From the NCBI GenBank assembly GCA_902789665.1, contig CADAOY010000004.1:186001-250000 (forward strand): a DNA stretch of 64,000 nucleotides, given 5' to 3'. The notes under the pieces are model-generated. The model was not told the DNA's origin. It made no database searches and saw only the letters and a list, made by a program, of their open reading frames with translations. Both the position numbers and the translations under genes were made by a program. Origin of the DNA: an uncultured Lachnospiraceae bacterium (lineage in GTDB: Bacteria; Bacillota; Clostridia; Lachnospirales; Lachnospiraceae). Below, in pieces: positions 36,136-44,929 of this stretch (positions are counted from its first letter, which is position 1; each line of letters starts with the position of its first letter).

Positions 36136-36873
36136 ATGGATAATAAGGATAAGGCGGAGATTCTTCGCATCGACAATTTAACATATGCTTATCCAAAGCC
36201 TTTCTGGGACAGGTCGGAAAGTAAGAATGTGCTTGAAGGCATTAATCTTAGCGTGAAAAAGGGCGAGATTGTGGGCCTTGCGGGAGAGTCCGGCTGTGGT
36301 AAGAGTACGCTTGCCAAGTGTATTGTTGGAATAAATAAGGTGGAGGCGGGGATTAAATGTGAGTGTAAGCGCGGTATGGTATTCCAGAATGCTTACGGGT
36401 CGTTAAATCCTTATTATTCGGTAAAAGCGCAGATGATGGAAGTGCTGAAACTAAGGGGAATTAAGGATAAGAATGAGAAGGAAATGATAATTAATGACAT
36501 TCTTATCAAGGTTAAGTTCCCTGAGGAATATATTGACTATAAGCCGGGGGAACTGAGTGGCGGACAGAGGCAGAGAGCGGCTATAGCGCTGGCGCTTCTT
36601 AGTGATATCGGGCTTTTGATTGCTGATGAGCCGGTGTCGGCGCTTGATGTGACAATTCAGGCGCAGATAATTGAGACGCTAAAGCAGATAAGGGATGAGA
36701 CCGACCTTACAATTATTGTTATTTCCCATGATTTGAGAACCATGTATAATCTGTGCGACAGCATTGCGATTATGAAAGATGGTAAAATAGTTGAAATGGG
36801 TGATAAGAATAAAGTATACTTTAAGCCGGAGCATGAATATACGAAGCTGTTAATTAAGAGTGCGTTTGTGTAG
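36136..36873 (+). CDS. ABC importer ATPase, DppF/NikE type
   Basis: 245 aa. Walker A GESGCGKST, Q-loop MVFQNAYGSLNPYYSV, signature LSGGQRQRAA, Walker B LLIADEPVSALD, H-loop ISHD. Also short, without an oligopeptide C-terminal extension. Fifth and last gene of the importer operon, 15 bases after its partner. Substrate stays open: dipeptide, oligopeptide or nickel chelate. Confidence 0.9.
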   Translation: MDNKDKAEILRIDNLTYAYPKPFWDRSESKNVLEGINLSVKKGEIVGLAGESGCGKSTLAKCIVGINKVEAGIKCECKRGMVFQNAYGSLNPYYSVKAQMMEVLKLRGIKDKNEKEMIINDILIKVKFPEEYIDYKPGELSGGQRQRAAIALALLSDIGLLIADEPVSALDVTIQAQIIETLKQIRDETDLTIIVISHDLRTMYNLCDSIAIMKDGKIVEMGDKNKVYFKPEHEYTKLLIKSAFV

Positions 36874-36955
36874 GGTGTTTGGCGAGCGCGATGGCGTAGG
36901 GCGCGGCTGGAGTGATAAACGTGGAGTTATGTAAACCGAGCGTGTAGGAGACAGG

Positions 36956-37459
36956 ATGTTTAAATGGATTTATCCGGATGAGTATCTGGATTCGACATAT
37001 TCAATAGATTTTCAGATGTTATACGACGATGGATATCGGGGCGTGATTTTTGACATTGATAATACGCTGGTGCCTCATGGGGAGCCGGCTGATGTGAGAG
37101 CCATTGACCTTATTAATAATTTGAGGGATATGGGCTTTAAGGTTTTCCTTCTTTCGAATAACAGCAGGGCAAGAGTTGAGATGTTCAATAAGGATATTGG
37201 TGTTCCTTTTATTCCGATGGCAGCAAAGCCTCTTACCATGAATTATAAGAAGGCCATGAAGGAAATGGGAACCGACAAGAATAATACTTTTATTGTGGGG
37301 GACCAGCTTTTTACAGATGTATGGGGAGCCAAAAGTATGGGGCTTAAGTCGATTTTGGTTAAGCCGATTAATGCCAAGGAAGAAATACAGATTGTAATTA
37401 AGCGTAAATTTGAGGCAATTATTCTCAGTCGTTATAATGAGAATGAAAATATAGTTTAA
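36956..37459 (+). CDS. YqeG family HAD-IIIA phosphatase
   Basis: 167 aa. HAD motif I GVIFDIDNTLVPHG, motif II LLSNNS, the Lys region AAKPLTMNYKKA and motif IV VGDQLFTDVWGA. It matches YqeG, a conserved Firmicute phosphatase whose proven bacterial substrate is uncertain (related proteins act on phosphatidylglycerol phosphate). AGGAGA lies 5 bases before ATG. The 82-base gap upstream is unusually GC-rich and holds no clear promoter. Confidence 0.9.
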   Translation: MFKWIYPDEYLDSTYSIDFQMLYDDGYRGVIFDIDNTLVPHGEPADVRAIDLINNLRDMGFKVFLLSNNSRARVEMFNKDIGVPFIPMAAKPLTMNYKKAMKEMGTDKNNTFIVGDQLFTDVWGAKSMGLKSILVKPINAKEEIQIVIKRKFEAIILSRYNENENIV

Positions 37460-37486
37460 GTTTTAAGTTAGAAAGGGGAGTATTTT

Positions 37487-38044
37487 ATGAGCGCAGCTAC
37501 AGCAATGTCATTTATAGGAGCATTTCTTTTTATTTATTTAATACTGCTTCTGTTTGTTATTATTGTATCAATCTTTATGATTGTAGTAAGGTGTATGCTG
37601 ATTAATAAGGCAGAGCCGGGTGCATGGTGGAAGGGTATTATTCCTATCTATAACAGGTGGGCAGTATATGATATTTCATTTAACCGTAAGACCACAATTC
37701 TTATTTTTATACTTGATCTTGTTTTTACATTTGGTACAACAGGTATAAATATTGTTTCAAGAGGAGTTACGAATATCGCTAATTTATCTACAAATAATAC
37801 TGTTTCTGCTGTAGATGGTACTCTTTTGGCTGTCACAGGTCTTTTTTCAATAATTGGATGTGTGATTGGACTTGTAGCTTTAGTACTTAAAGGATATGCT
37901 CATTATGCTTTGGCTCATGCTTTTGGCAGAGAGACAGGATTCTGCGTGCTGGCTATTTTCTTCCCGCTTATCATGATGGCTATTATGGCATTTAATCCAA
38001 ATATTGAATATACAGAGGATAAATTGGAACTGCTTCAGGATTAG
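37487..38044 (+). CDS. DUF5684-type membrane protein
   Basis: 185 aa, four hydrophobic segments (~10-38, 60-85, 105-135, 145-165). The phrase INKAEPGAWWKGIIPIYNRW after the first helix is the hallmark of DUF5684 proteins (K/E-P-G-W-x-x-I-I-P-x-Y-N). Function unknown; small and widespread in Clostridia. GGGGAG lies upstream. Confidence 0.8.
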   Translation: MSAATAMSFIGAFLFIYLILLLFVIIVSIFMIVVRCMLINKAEPGAWWKGIIPIYNRWAVYDISFNRKTTILIFILDLVFTFGTTGINIVSRGVTNIANLSTNNTVSAVDGTLLAVTGLFSIIGCVIGLVALVLKGYAHYALAHAFGRETGFCVLAIFFPLIMMAIMAFNPNIEYTEDKLELLQD

Positions 38045-38059
38045 CTTTGCAAAAATTAC

Positions 38060-38088
38060 TTGAAATATTGCAGGGGATGTATTAAACT
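38060..38088 (+). promoter_or_regulatory. Sigma-A promoter of efp
   Basis: TTGAAA (38060-38065), 17-base spacer, TAAACT (38083-38088), 45 bases before the start codon. Confidence 0.6.
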
Positions 38089-38133
38089 TAAACAGTATGA
38101 TTATGTAAGTTAATTGAATTAGGAGGAATGACA

Positions 38134-38691
38134 ATGATTTCTGCCGGAGATTTTAGAAATGGCATTACTATCGAGTTAGAGGGAAATGTTTTTCAGATTA
38201 TCGAGTTCCAGCACGTTAAACCGGGTAAGGGTGCAGCTTTCGTTAGAACAAAGCTTAAAAACATCAAGAACGGTGGCGTAGTTGAGAAGACTTTCAGACC
38301 AACTGAGAAATGTCCTCAGGCACGTATTGATCGTAAGGATATGCAGTACTTATATGCAGATGGAGATATGTTCAATTTCATGGATAATGAAACATATGAG
38401 CAGATTTCTTTAAATAAAGACGAAGTTGGCGATGCACTTAAGTTCGTTAAAGAGAATGAGATGGTTAAGGTTTGTTCTCATAACGGATCAGTATTCGCTA
38501 TTGAGCCACCTCTCTTTGTAGAACTTGAGATTACAGAGACAGAGCCAGGCTTCAAGGGTGATACAGCAACAGGTGCTACAAAGCCTGCAATCGTTGAGAC
38601 AGGTGCTCAGGTAGCAGTTCCACTTTTTGTTGAGATCGGTGATAAGATTAAGATTGATACAAGAACTGGCGAGTACTTATCAAGAGTTTAA
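38134..38691 (+). CDS. efp: Elongation factor P
   Basis: 185 aa, standard length. KOW-like domain I with the tip [17 protein letters not shown] (the modifiable Lys is in PGKG), OB domains II and III ending [16 protein letters not shown]. It relieves ribosome stalling at polyproline. ATG 38134 is 7 bases after AGGAGG; ATG 38128 is only one base after it and is rejected. Confidence 0.97.
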   Translation: MISAGDFRNGITIELEGNVFQIIEFQHVKPGKGAAFVRTKLKNIKNGGVVEKTFRPTEKCPQARIDRKDMQYLYADGDMFNFMDNETYEQISLNKDEVGDALKFVKENEMVKVCSHNGSVFAIEPPLFVELEITETEPGFKGDTATGATKPAIVETGAQVAVPLFVEIGDKIKIDTRTGEYLSRV

Positions 38692-38717
38692 TTTAGATCA
38701 TATTTAAGTTTATTAAG

Positions 38718-38746
38718 GCAACGGATGCGAGTCCGTTGCTTTTTTT
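38718..38746 (+). terminator. Intrinsic terminator of efp
   Basis: Perfect 8-bp stem GCAACGGA/TCCGTTGC, 6-base loop, followed by seven T. Confidence 0.9.
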
Positions 38747-38792
38747 GTGCGCTGAGGAGGAAAAGAAATGTATAAATAAGAAGGAGAAATAT

Positions 38793-39716
38793 ATGACATA
38801 TAAAGATTTTTGTAACAATATTAAAGAAAAAATGATTAATGAAAGAGGATATGAGAATGTAAGGCTTATTGATGTGAGAAAAAACAATGATGTGATTTTG
38901 CAGGGGCTGTGCATGGGGGCGGCTGATGGGGAAGATAGCGATATATCGCCGACCATTTATTTAAACGGCATGTATGAGAAGTACCTGGAAGGCGCAACAA
39001 CAGAGGATATTCTTGATCTTTTGGAGAGAAGTTATAAGGATGGAGCGAATAAGCTTAAGTTTAATAAGAATGATTTTCTTGATTATGAAATTGTAAGAAA
39101 GAGGCTTGCTTTTAAGCTTATTAATTATGAGAAGAATAAGTCTTTGCTTGAAGAGATACCTCATACGAAGGTGCTGGATCTGGCCATGTGCTTTTATTAT
39201 CTTTTGGAAGATGATAAATCATGCGTTGCATCAATACAGGTTAGAAATGAGCATCTGGAGATGTGGGGCATTGAAAGAGATATTTTAATCAGGGATGCTT
39301 TGAAGAATACTCCGGAGATGCTGAAGGTTAAGACCATAACAATGGGAGAGTTTATCAGACATCTTGGATTTACAAGGGATATATTTGGAGACGATGATTT
39401 GGAGGACGATTACTCCATGATAATCCTGACAAATGAAAAGAAGATTAATGGGGCAGGGTGTTTCCTTTATGAAGAGGTGCTTCCGAAGATTTCGGAGAAG
39501 ATGGATGCCAATTTGTATATTATTCCAAGCTCAGTTCATGAGGTGATTCTGGTTCCGGATAATGGAAATATAGACCTTTGCTATATTAAGGAACTGGTGA
39601 AAGAGGTTAATAATACCAAGGTCGCAAGGGATGAAATACTCTCATATGAAGTATATGAGTATTTAAGAGATGAACAGGAGTTAAGGGTGTGCCAGGAGGT
39701 ATGTGCGGCATCATAG
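38793..39716 (+). CDS. DUF5688 family protein
   Basis: 307 aa, soluble. MTYKDFCNNIKEKM, then VILQGLCMG, PTIYLNGMYEKYLEG and FYEEVLPKI-like FLYEEVLPKIS, followed by a middle/C-terminal part with YIIPSSVHEVILVPD, are typical of DUF5688, a Lachnospiraceae-enriched family of unknown role. An in-frame ATG at 38736 falls inside the efp terminator; AGGAGAA before 38793 decides the start. Confidence 0.85.
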   Translation: MTYKDFCNNIKEKMINERGYENVRLIDVRKNNDVILQGLCMGAADGEDSDISPTIYLNGMYEKYLEGATTEDILDLLERSYKDGANKLKFNKNDFLDYEIVRKRLAFKLINYEKNKSLLEEIPHTKVLDLAMCFYYLLEDDKSCVASIQVRNEHLEMWGIERDILIRDALKNTPEMLKVKTITMGEFIRHLGFTRDIFGDDDLEDDYSMIILTNEKKINGAGCFLYEEVLPKISEKMDANLYIIPSSVHEVILVPDNGNIDLCYIKELVKEVNNTKVARDEILSYEVYEYLRDEQELRVCQEVCAAS

Positions 39717-39724
39717 TCTAAAAC

Positions 39725-39753
39725 TAGACAAATATATCTAAATATGTTATTAT
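39725..39753 (+). promoter_or_regulatory. Promoter of tRNA-Arg
   Basis: TAGACA (39725-39730), 17-base spacer, TATTAT (39748-39753), about 45 bases before the mature tRNA. Confidence 0.5.
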
Positions 39754-39802
39754 TATGGGCAGTGGTGTAATATTTTTGTAACAATTGCACTACTGCTAGT
39801 GG

Positions 39803-39874
39803 GCGCCCGTAGTCTAATGGATAGAACGAAGGCCTCCGACGCCTTTAATGCAGGTTCGATTCCTGTCGGGCGCA
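39803..39874 (+). tRNA. tRNA-Arg (anticodon CCG)
   Basis: 72 bases. Acceptor GCGCCCG (39803-39809) pairs with CGGGCGC (39867-39873). Anticodon stem AAGGC/GCCTT holds loop CTCCGAC, anticodon CCG, reading CGG. T arm GCAGG/CCTGT with loop TTCGATT. CCA is not encoded. Confidence 0.95.
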
Positions 39875-39906
39875 TAGCAATATAAAAGATATGTGAAGGG
39901 TTAGTT

Positions 39907-41085
39907 ATGTTTCAAAAAGCGTGGAATGTTATAAAAGGACATTATTTTGTAAGTTCCTGTATAATCTTTGTAGTTATTTGCGGTATTATCGCTTTAGTAG
40001 CAGTTTTAGCTCTTAAACAGGACGCAGGCGAATCAGGTGAAGGAGAAGAAGTAGTAGCTGTACAGGACAGAGACAGAGATCTTTCTCTTAAGACCAACGC
40101 TTATGATTTTATCAACAGCGCCATGACTGATTATTATACTGCTCTTGCAAACAATGACCAGGACAAGATTAAGGAATACGTTGAATATATCAGCGATAAT
40201 GAACTTTTTAACATAGCAGTTAAGAGTAATTACATTGAATCTTACGAGAACATTACCTGTTATACACAGGATGGTTTTGCTCCTAATTCATACTATGTAT
40301 ATGTATCCTATGATATTAAGATGGTGAATTATGAGACAACACTTCCGGGACTTGTAGGTCTTTACTATGCTCCTAATGGTGCAGGTAAGTATTATATTTA
40401 CAGAAGAGATGATATGGATCAGGAACTGGTATCAGATTTCTATGATGCATATTCAGTACAGGAAGTTAAGGACCTCTTTACACAGGTAACAGATGATTAT
40501 AATGTTGCAATCGCATCTGATCCGGCTTTAGCTGAGTTTATGGGCGGATTTGAGACACTTGTTAAGGATGAGATGGCCAAGCTTATTGCTATCGAGGAAG
40601 CAGGAGAAGCTGCTGAAGGTAATACTGAAGTTGTTACTACTGATGGCGATGGTAATGAGACTACAGAACCTGTTAATGCGGGACCTGAAATTGTTAAGGC
40701 TACAACCAAGGTTAATGTAAGAGCATCTGATTCCGAGAATGCAGAGAAGATTGGTTCTGTAATTGAAGGAGCCGAACTTACAAGATTAGAGACCAAGGTT
40801 AATGGCTGGAGTAAGATAATCTACAACGGACAGGAAGGTTATATTAAATCTGATTATCTTGTTCCTGTAGGTGGTGATGATACTCAGGCAACAGATCCAG
40901 ATAAGACATATGTAACTGTTTCTGAGAATGTTAATGTTCGTAAGGAAGCAAGTATGGACGCTGAGAGAGTTGTACTTGCCCAGGCCGGCGATAAGTTTGA
41001 ACTTGTTGAGAAGTTAAGCAACGGCTGGACCAAGGTTAAGTATAATGGACAGGATGCATTCATTAAATCAGAATATGTTCAGTAA
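39907..41085 (+). CDS. Membrane-anchored protein with two C-terminal SH3b domains
   Basis: 392 aa. One membrane helix near the N-terminus (~14-37) gives an extracellular body. Residues ~55-225 form an unassigned domain of the NTF2-like sort (FINSAMTDYYTALANNDQDKI); a Glu/Thr/Gly linker follows. Two bacterial SH3 repeats end the protein: KVNVRASDSENAEKIGSVIE and NVNVRKEASMDAERVVLAQA, each closing with NGQ-x-G/A-F/Y-I-K-S-x-Y. These usually bind peptidoglycan. It follows the tRNA by 32 bases and may be cotranscribed with it. Confidence 0.85.
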   Translation: MFQKAWNVIKGHYFVSSCIIFVVICGIIALVAVLALKQDAGESGEGEEVVAVQDRDRDLSLKTNAYDFINSAMTDYYTALANNDQDKIKEYVEYISDNELFNIAVKSNYIESYENITCYTQDGFAPNSYYVYVSYDIKMVNYETTLPGLVGLYYAPNGAGKYYIYRRDDMDQELVSDFYDAYSVQEVKDLFTQVTDDYNVAIASDPALAEFMGGFETLVKDEMAKLIAIEEAGEAAEGNTEVVTTDGDGNETTEPVNAGPEIVKATTKVNVRASDSENAEKIGSVIEGAELTRLETKVNGWSKIIYNGQEGYIKSDYLVPVGGDDTQATDPDKTYVTVSENVNVRKEASMDAERVVLAQAGDKFELVEKLSNGWTKVKYNGQDAFIKSEYVQ

Positions 41086-41114
41086 TTGATATTGAAAATC
41101 ATAGTAAAATGCAG

Positions 41115-41145
41115 ATGCCGGTGATGACCTCACCGGCATTTCTTA
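41115..41145 (+). terminator. Intrinsic terminator of the SH3 protein gene
   Basis: Perfect 10-bp stem ATGCCGGTGA/TCACCGGCAT with a 5-base loop, followed by a short weak T tract (TTCTT). Confidence 0.75.
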
Positions 41146-41157
41146 AAGAGGAATAGA

Positions 41158-41215
41158 TGCCACTAGGGACGGGGTAATGTGCATCTAGGTGCACATTACC
41201 CCGTCCCTAGTGGCA
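41158..41215. repeat. Modular GC-rich repeat, copy 2: perfect 26-bp palindrome
   Basis: Left arm 41158-41183 (starts TGCCACTAGGGACGGGG) is the exact reverse complement of right arm 41190-41215 (ends CCCGTCCCTAGTGGCA), with a 6-base loop TCTAGG. It sits between a terminator and the pseudouridine synthase gene, ending 8 bases before that gene's start codon. Same unit as at 4230-4308 and 54364-54465. Confidence 0.97.
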
Positions 41216-41223
41216 TAGTGGCA

Positions 41224-41946
41224 ATGGAATGTAGAGTGAATAAGTACCTGGCGATGTGCGGTGTGAGCACAAGAAGGGGAGCGGACAAGTTAATAGAAGA
41301 GGGCGTGGTTACCATTAACGGTAAGGTGGCAGTTGCAGGAGACAAGGTGACTGACGGTGATGTTGTTATGGTGAATGGCAAAGAAGCCAGGGTTAAGGAT
41401 AAATATTACTGTGCTTTTTATAAGCCGGTGGGAGTAACGTGTACCAATAATGACCCACATGCGGATGTTATAATAGATATGGTATTTAAGCATGAGCCGA
41501 AGCTTAACTATGCGGGCAGGCTGGACAGGGATTCGGAAGGCCTTCTTATTATGACTAATGATGGTGATTTGATTGATGCCATGATGAGAAGCAGGAATAA
41601 TCATGAGAAGGAATATGTGGTTACGCTTAAGGAAGATGTAAATGACAGCATCTTAAATAAGTTAAGGGAGGGTGTATATCTTCCGGAACTTGATGTGACT
41701 ACGAAGAAATGCAAGGTAAAAAGGCTTGGAGATAAGTCTTTTGACATTATTCTGACGCAGGGGTTAAACAGGCAGATAAGACGAATGTGCGCTGAGTTTG
41801 ATCTGACAGTTAAGAGCCTTAAGAGAGTCAGGGTATGCAATATCATGCTTGGAGACCTTAAGAGCGGTGAAAGCAGATATTTAACGGAAGAAGAATTAAG
41901 GGATTTATATAGAATTACAGGGGTGAATACTAATGGAAACAACTGA
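41224..41946 (+). CDS. RsuA/RluB-family pseudouridine synthase
   Basis: 240 aa. N-terminal S4 domain (RVNKYLAMCGVSTRRGADKLIEEG), catalytic region GRLDRDSEGLLIMTNDGDL with the catalytic Asp, and GLNRQIRRM. It isomerises a uridine in rRNA (16S U516 or 23S U2457/U2604/U2605-type sites; the exact target is unclear). The ORF extends upstream into the palindromic repeat, but homologues begin at M-x-x-R-x-N-K-Y-L-A, so ATG 41224 is chosen. No ribosome site is visible there because the repeat abuts the gene. The 3' end overlaps ligA by 14 bases. Confidence 0.9.
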   Translation: MECRVNKYLAMCGVSTRRGADKLIEEGVVTINGKVAVAGDKVTDGDVVMVNGKEARVKDKYYCAFYKPVGVTCTNNDPHADVIIDMVFKHEPKLNYAGRLDRDSEGLLIMTNDGDLIDAMMRSRNNHEKEYVVTLKEDVNDSILNKLREGVYLPELDVTTKKCKVKRLGDKSFDIILTQGLNRQIRRMCAEFDLTVKSLKRVRVCNIMLGDLKSGESRYLTEEELRDLYRITGVNTNGNN

Positions 41947-43897
41947 TAAAATTGCCAGAATGAAAGAACTTTGTGACATACTTACCAAGGCATCTGAGCA
42001 TTATTATGCTTATGATGAAGAGATTATGTCCAATTATGAATATGACAAGCTTAGTGATGAACTGACAGCTCTTGAAGAGGAGACAGGGGTTGTGCTTGCT
42101 GCGTCTCCATCTAATAAGGTTGGTTATGAAGCTGTGGATTCCCTGCCTAAGATGGTTCATGAGAAGCCTATGCTGTCTCTTGGCAAGACTAAATCAAGAG
42201 AAGAATTAAGAGACTGGCTTGGCAGTAATACAGGACTGCTTTCATGGAAACTTGACGGACTTACCGTTGTATTAACTTATGATAATGGTGAACTTTCAAT
42301 GGCAGTTACAAGAGGTAACGGTCAGGTGGGAGAACTTGTAACCAATAATGCCAAAACTTTTATGAATGTTCCAAGAAAGATTTCATATAAGGGACATCTT
42401 GTTATAAGAGGCGAGGCAGTTATTGGATATAAGGATTTTGAAGCAATAAATCGCAGTATTCCGGATGGAGAAAGTAAATATAAGAATCCGAGAAACCTCT
42501 GCAGCGGCTCTGTAAGACAATTAAACAGCAAGGTTACTGCTGAAAGAAGAGTAAGATTCTTTGCTTTTAGTTTAGTAGAAGCGGAGGGCGTTGATTTTGC
42601 CAACTCTCATTTAAAGCAGATGGAGTTTCTGAAAGAACAGGGCTTTGAGACTGTATTTAATAAAGTTGTAAATAAGGACAATATACTTGAAGCCATTGAG
42701 TATTTCGAGAAAGAGATTTTAGTCTATGACATTCCGTCAGATGGTCTGGTACTTGTATATGATGACATTGCTTACGGTAAGTCGCTTGGCACAACACTTA
42801 AGGCGCCTAAGAATGCGATTGCGTTTAAGTGGGCTGATGAAATTGCGGAGACCACGCTTCGTGAGATTGAGTGGAGTCCGTCGAGAACGGGACTTATTAA
42901 TCCGGTGGCGATTTTTGATGAGGTTGAGCTTGAGGGTACAACGGTTAAAAGAGCCAGCGTTCACAACGTAAGTGTGCTTCGCTCACTGAAACTTGGTATT
43001 GGTGACAAAATCAGGGTTTATAAAGCCAACATGATAATTCCGCAGATTGAAGAGAATCTTACCAAGAGTAACAATGTGGAGATTCCTAAAACCTGTCCTA
43101 CATGTGGCGGTGAGACAGAACTTAAAAATGAGAATGACGTTATGTCTTTGTACTGCATTAATCCTGAGTGTCCGGTTAAGCATATTAAATCAATGACGCA
43201 TTTCACTGAAAGAGATGCCCTGAATATTGAAGGCTTATCAGAGATGACTATTGAAAAATTCGTGCAAAGAGGCTACATCAAGACCTATGTGGATTTCTTC
43301 CATCTGGACAGATTTAAAGATGAGATAGTTGGGCTTGATGGCTTCGGAATTAAGTCATATGAGAATATTATTGCATCTGTTGAAAAGAGCAGGGATGTTG
43401 AGCTGTCAAAACTTATATATGGTCTTGGCATCGAAAATATCGGCCTTGCAACTGCAAGAATAATCTGTGATTTCTTTGATGATGATATTGAAAAGATAAT
43501 TAATGCCAGTGAAGAAGAGGTGGCCCAGGCCGATAAGGTTGGAGATGTAATCGCAGGAACTTTCTGCGAATATTTCAGAAATGAAGAAAACAGGGCAGTT
43601 TTTAAGGCTTTGCTTGAAGAGGTAAGACTTATTCATAAAGAGAAGGCTGACAGCAGCAATCCGGTATTTGGCAAGACTTTCGTAATTACCGGAACACTTA
43701 ATAATTACAAGGACAGATCGGAACTTAAGGATATTATTGTAAGCAGAGGCGGCAAGGTGTCTGGCTCGGTTTCTTCAAAGACACATGCGCTTATCAATAA
43801 TGATGTGGAGTCTTCATCTTCAAAGAACAAGACAGCGAAAGAACTGGGAGTTCGTATTATAAGTGAAGAAGACTTTATTAAGGAATTTTTGAGCTGA
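41933..43897 (+). CDS. ligA: NAD-dependent DNA ligase LigA
   Basis: 654 aa. Adenylation domain with the nucleophile in SWKLDGLTVV (K-x-D-G), OB fold (WSPSRTGLINPVAIF), four-Cys zinc finger CPTCGG...CINPECP, helix-hairpin-helix repeats and a C-terminal BRCT domain (FGKTFVITGTLNNY). Seals nicks in replication and repair. GGGGTGA lies ahead of ATG inside the preceding gene. Confidence 0.96.
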   Translation: METTDKIARMKELCDILTKASEHYYAYDEEIMSNYEYDKLSDELTALEEETGVVLAASPSNKVGYEAVDSLPKMVHEKPMLSLGKTKSREELRDWLGSNTGLLSWKLDGLTVVLTYDNGELSMAVTRGNGQVGELVTNNAKTFMNVPRKISYKGHLVIRGEAVIGYKDFEAINRSIPDGESKYKNPRNLCSGSVRQLNSKVTAERRVRFFAFSLVEAEGVDFANSHLKQMEFLKEQGFETVFNKVVNKDNILEAIEYFEKEILVYDIPSDGLVLVYDDIAYGKSLGTTLKAPKNAIAFKWADEIAETTLREIEWSPSRTGLINPVAIFDEVELEGTTVKRASVHNVSVLRSLKLGIGDKIRVYKANMIIPQIEENLTKSNNVEIPKTCPTCGGETELKNENDVMSLYCINPECPVKHIKSMTHFTERDALNIEGLSEMTIEKFVQRGYIKTYVDFFHLDRFKDEIVGLDGFGIKSYENIIASVEKSRDVELSKLIYGLGIENIGLATARIICDFFDDDIEKIINASEEEVAQADKVGDVIAGTFCEYFRNEENRAVFKALLEEVRLIHKEKADSSNPVFGKTFVITGTLNNYKDRSELKDIIVSRGGKVSGSVSSKTHALINNDVESSSSKNKTAKELGVRIISEEDFIKEFLS

Positions 43898-43930
43898 TTA
43901 TAAATGGCGCGGCAGGGATCTGGCGACCAC

Positions 43931-43959
43931 TTGTAACAAATCAAGAAAAATATTATAAT
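43931..43959 (+). promoter_or_regulatory. Sigma-A promoter of metA
   Basis: TTGTAA (43931-43936), 17-base spacer, TATAAT (43954-43959). Only ~30 bases of leader remain before the start codon, too short for a SAM riboswitch. Confidence 0.7.
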
Positions 43960-43996
43960 TAAAAGGTTATGACTAATTGAAAAGGTGGTAACTTAA

Positions 43997-44920
43997 ATGC
44001 CAATTAAAATTCAAAGTGATCTTCCTGCAAAGGAGATTCTCGAAAATGAAAATATATTTGTGATGGATGATACCAGGGCGATGCATCAGGATATCAGACC
44101 ACTTAAGGTGGCTATCCTTAATGTGATGCCGCTTAAGGAGGAGACTGAATTACAGCTTCTCAGAGTATTATCGAACTCGCCACTTCAGGTGGATGTTACT
44201 TTCTTAAATGTTAAGAGCCATATATCACAGAATACTTCTGCAAGCCACTTGAATAAGTTCTATACACATTATGAGGAGATTAAGGATCAGAAGTTTGACG
44301 GACTTATTATTACAGGTGCGCCGGTAGAACAGCTTAAGTTTGAAGAGGTGGATTATTGGGAAGAACTGTGCAATATCATGGAATGGTCCAAGAAGAATGT
44401 AACCAGCACACTTCATATCTGCTGGGGCGCTCAGGCGGGATTATATTATCATTTTGGAATTGAGAAACATGAGCTTCCAAAGAAACTGGTTGGAATATAT
44501 CCTCACAGGGTTTTAAATCGTAAAGAGCCTTTGGTAAGAGGATTTGATGATGTATTTTATGCACCTCATTCAAGATATACAGGAGTAAGTACTGAAGATG
44601 TAGAGAATAATTCAAATCTTAAGGTGCTTGCCAAAGGAGAGGAGCCTGGAATATATATCTGTATGTCAGAAGGCGGCAAGCAGGTATTCGTAACAGGTCA
44701 TCCGGAATATGACAGATATACTCTCAGGAATGAGTATGACAGGGATATGAAGAAAGGTCTTAATCCGGATATTCCATTTAATTATTTCCCGGATGATAAT
44801 GTAGAGAACAAGCCGCTTCTTCAGTGGCGTTCCCACAGTATCAATCTGTACAGCAACTGGCTGAACTACTATGTATATCAGGCTACACCATATGATGTTA
44901 ACAGCATCGGAGAACAGTAA
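43997..44920 (+). CDS. metAA: Homoserine O-acetyltransferase, MetA type
   Basis: 307 aa. Opens [19 protein letters not shown], with [15 protein letters not shown] and [11 protein letters not shown], and the catalytic Cys142 in [10 protein letters not shown]. Residue 111 is Glu (ITGAPVE), the form that in studied MetA enzymes selects acetyl-CoA; a Gly there selects succinyl-CoA. It therefore most likely makes O-acetyl-L-homoserine, the first committed step of methionine synthesis. AAGGTGG lies 7 bases ahead. Confidence 0.93.
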   Translation: MPIKIQSDLPAKEILENENIFVMDDTRAMHQDIRPLKVAILNVMPLKEETELQLLRVLSNSPLQVDVTFLNVKSHISQNTSASHLNKFYTHYEEIKDQKFDGLIITGAPVEQLKFEEVDYWEELCNIMEWSKKNVTSTLHICWGAQAGLYYHFGIEKHELPKKLVGIYPHRVLNRKEPLVRGFDDVFYAPHSRYTGVSTEDVENNSNLKVLAKGEEPGIYICMSEGGKQVFVTGHPEYDRYTLRNEYDRDMKKGLNPDIPFNYFPDDNVENKPLLQWRSHSINLYSNWLNYYVYQATPYDVNSIGEQ

Positions 44921-44929
44921 GAGGTAAAT

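Noticed and set aside
39718-39735. GTCTA-AAAC-TAGAC hairpin after the DUF5688 gene as a terminator.
   Set aside because: Only a 5-bp weak stem and no T tract; it also overlaps the likely tRNA-Arg promoter.
43931-43996. Possible SAM riboswitch or T-box before metA.
   Set aside because: The promoter leaves only about 30 bases of leader, too short for either.
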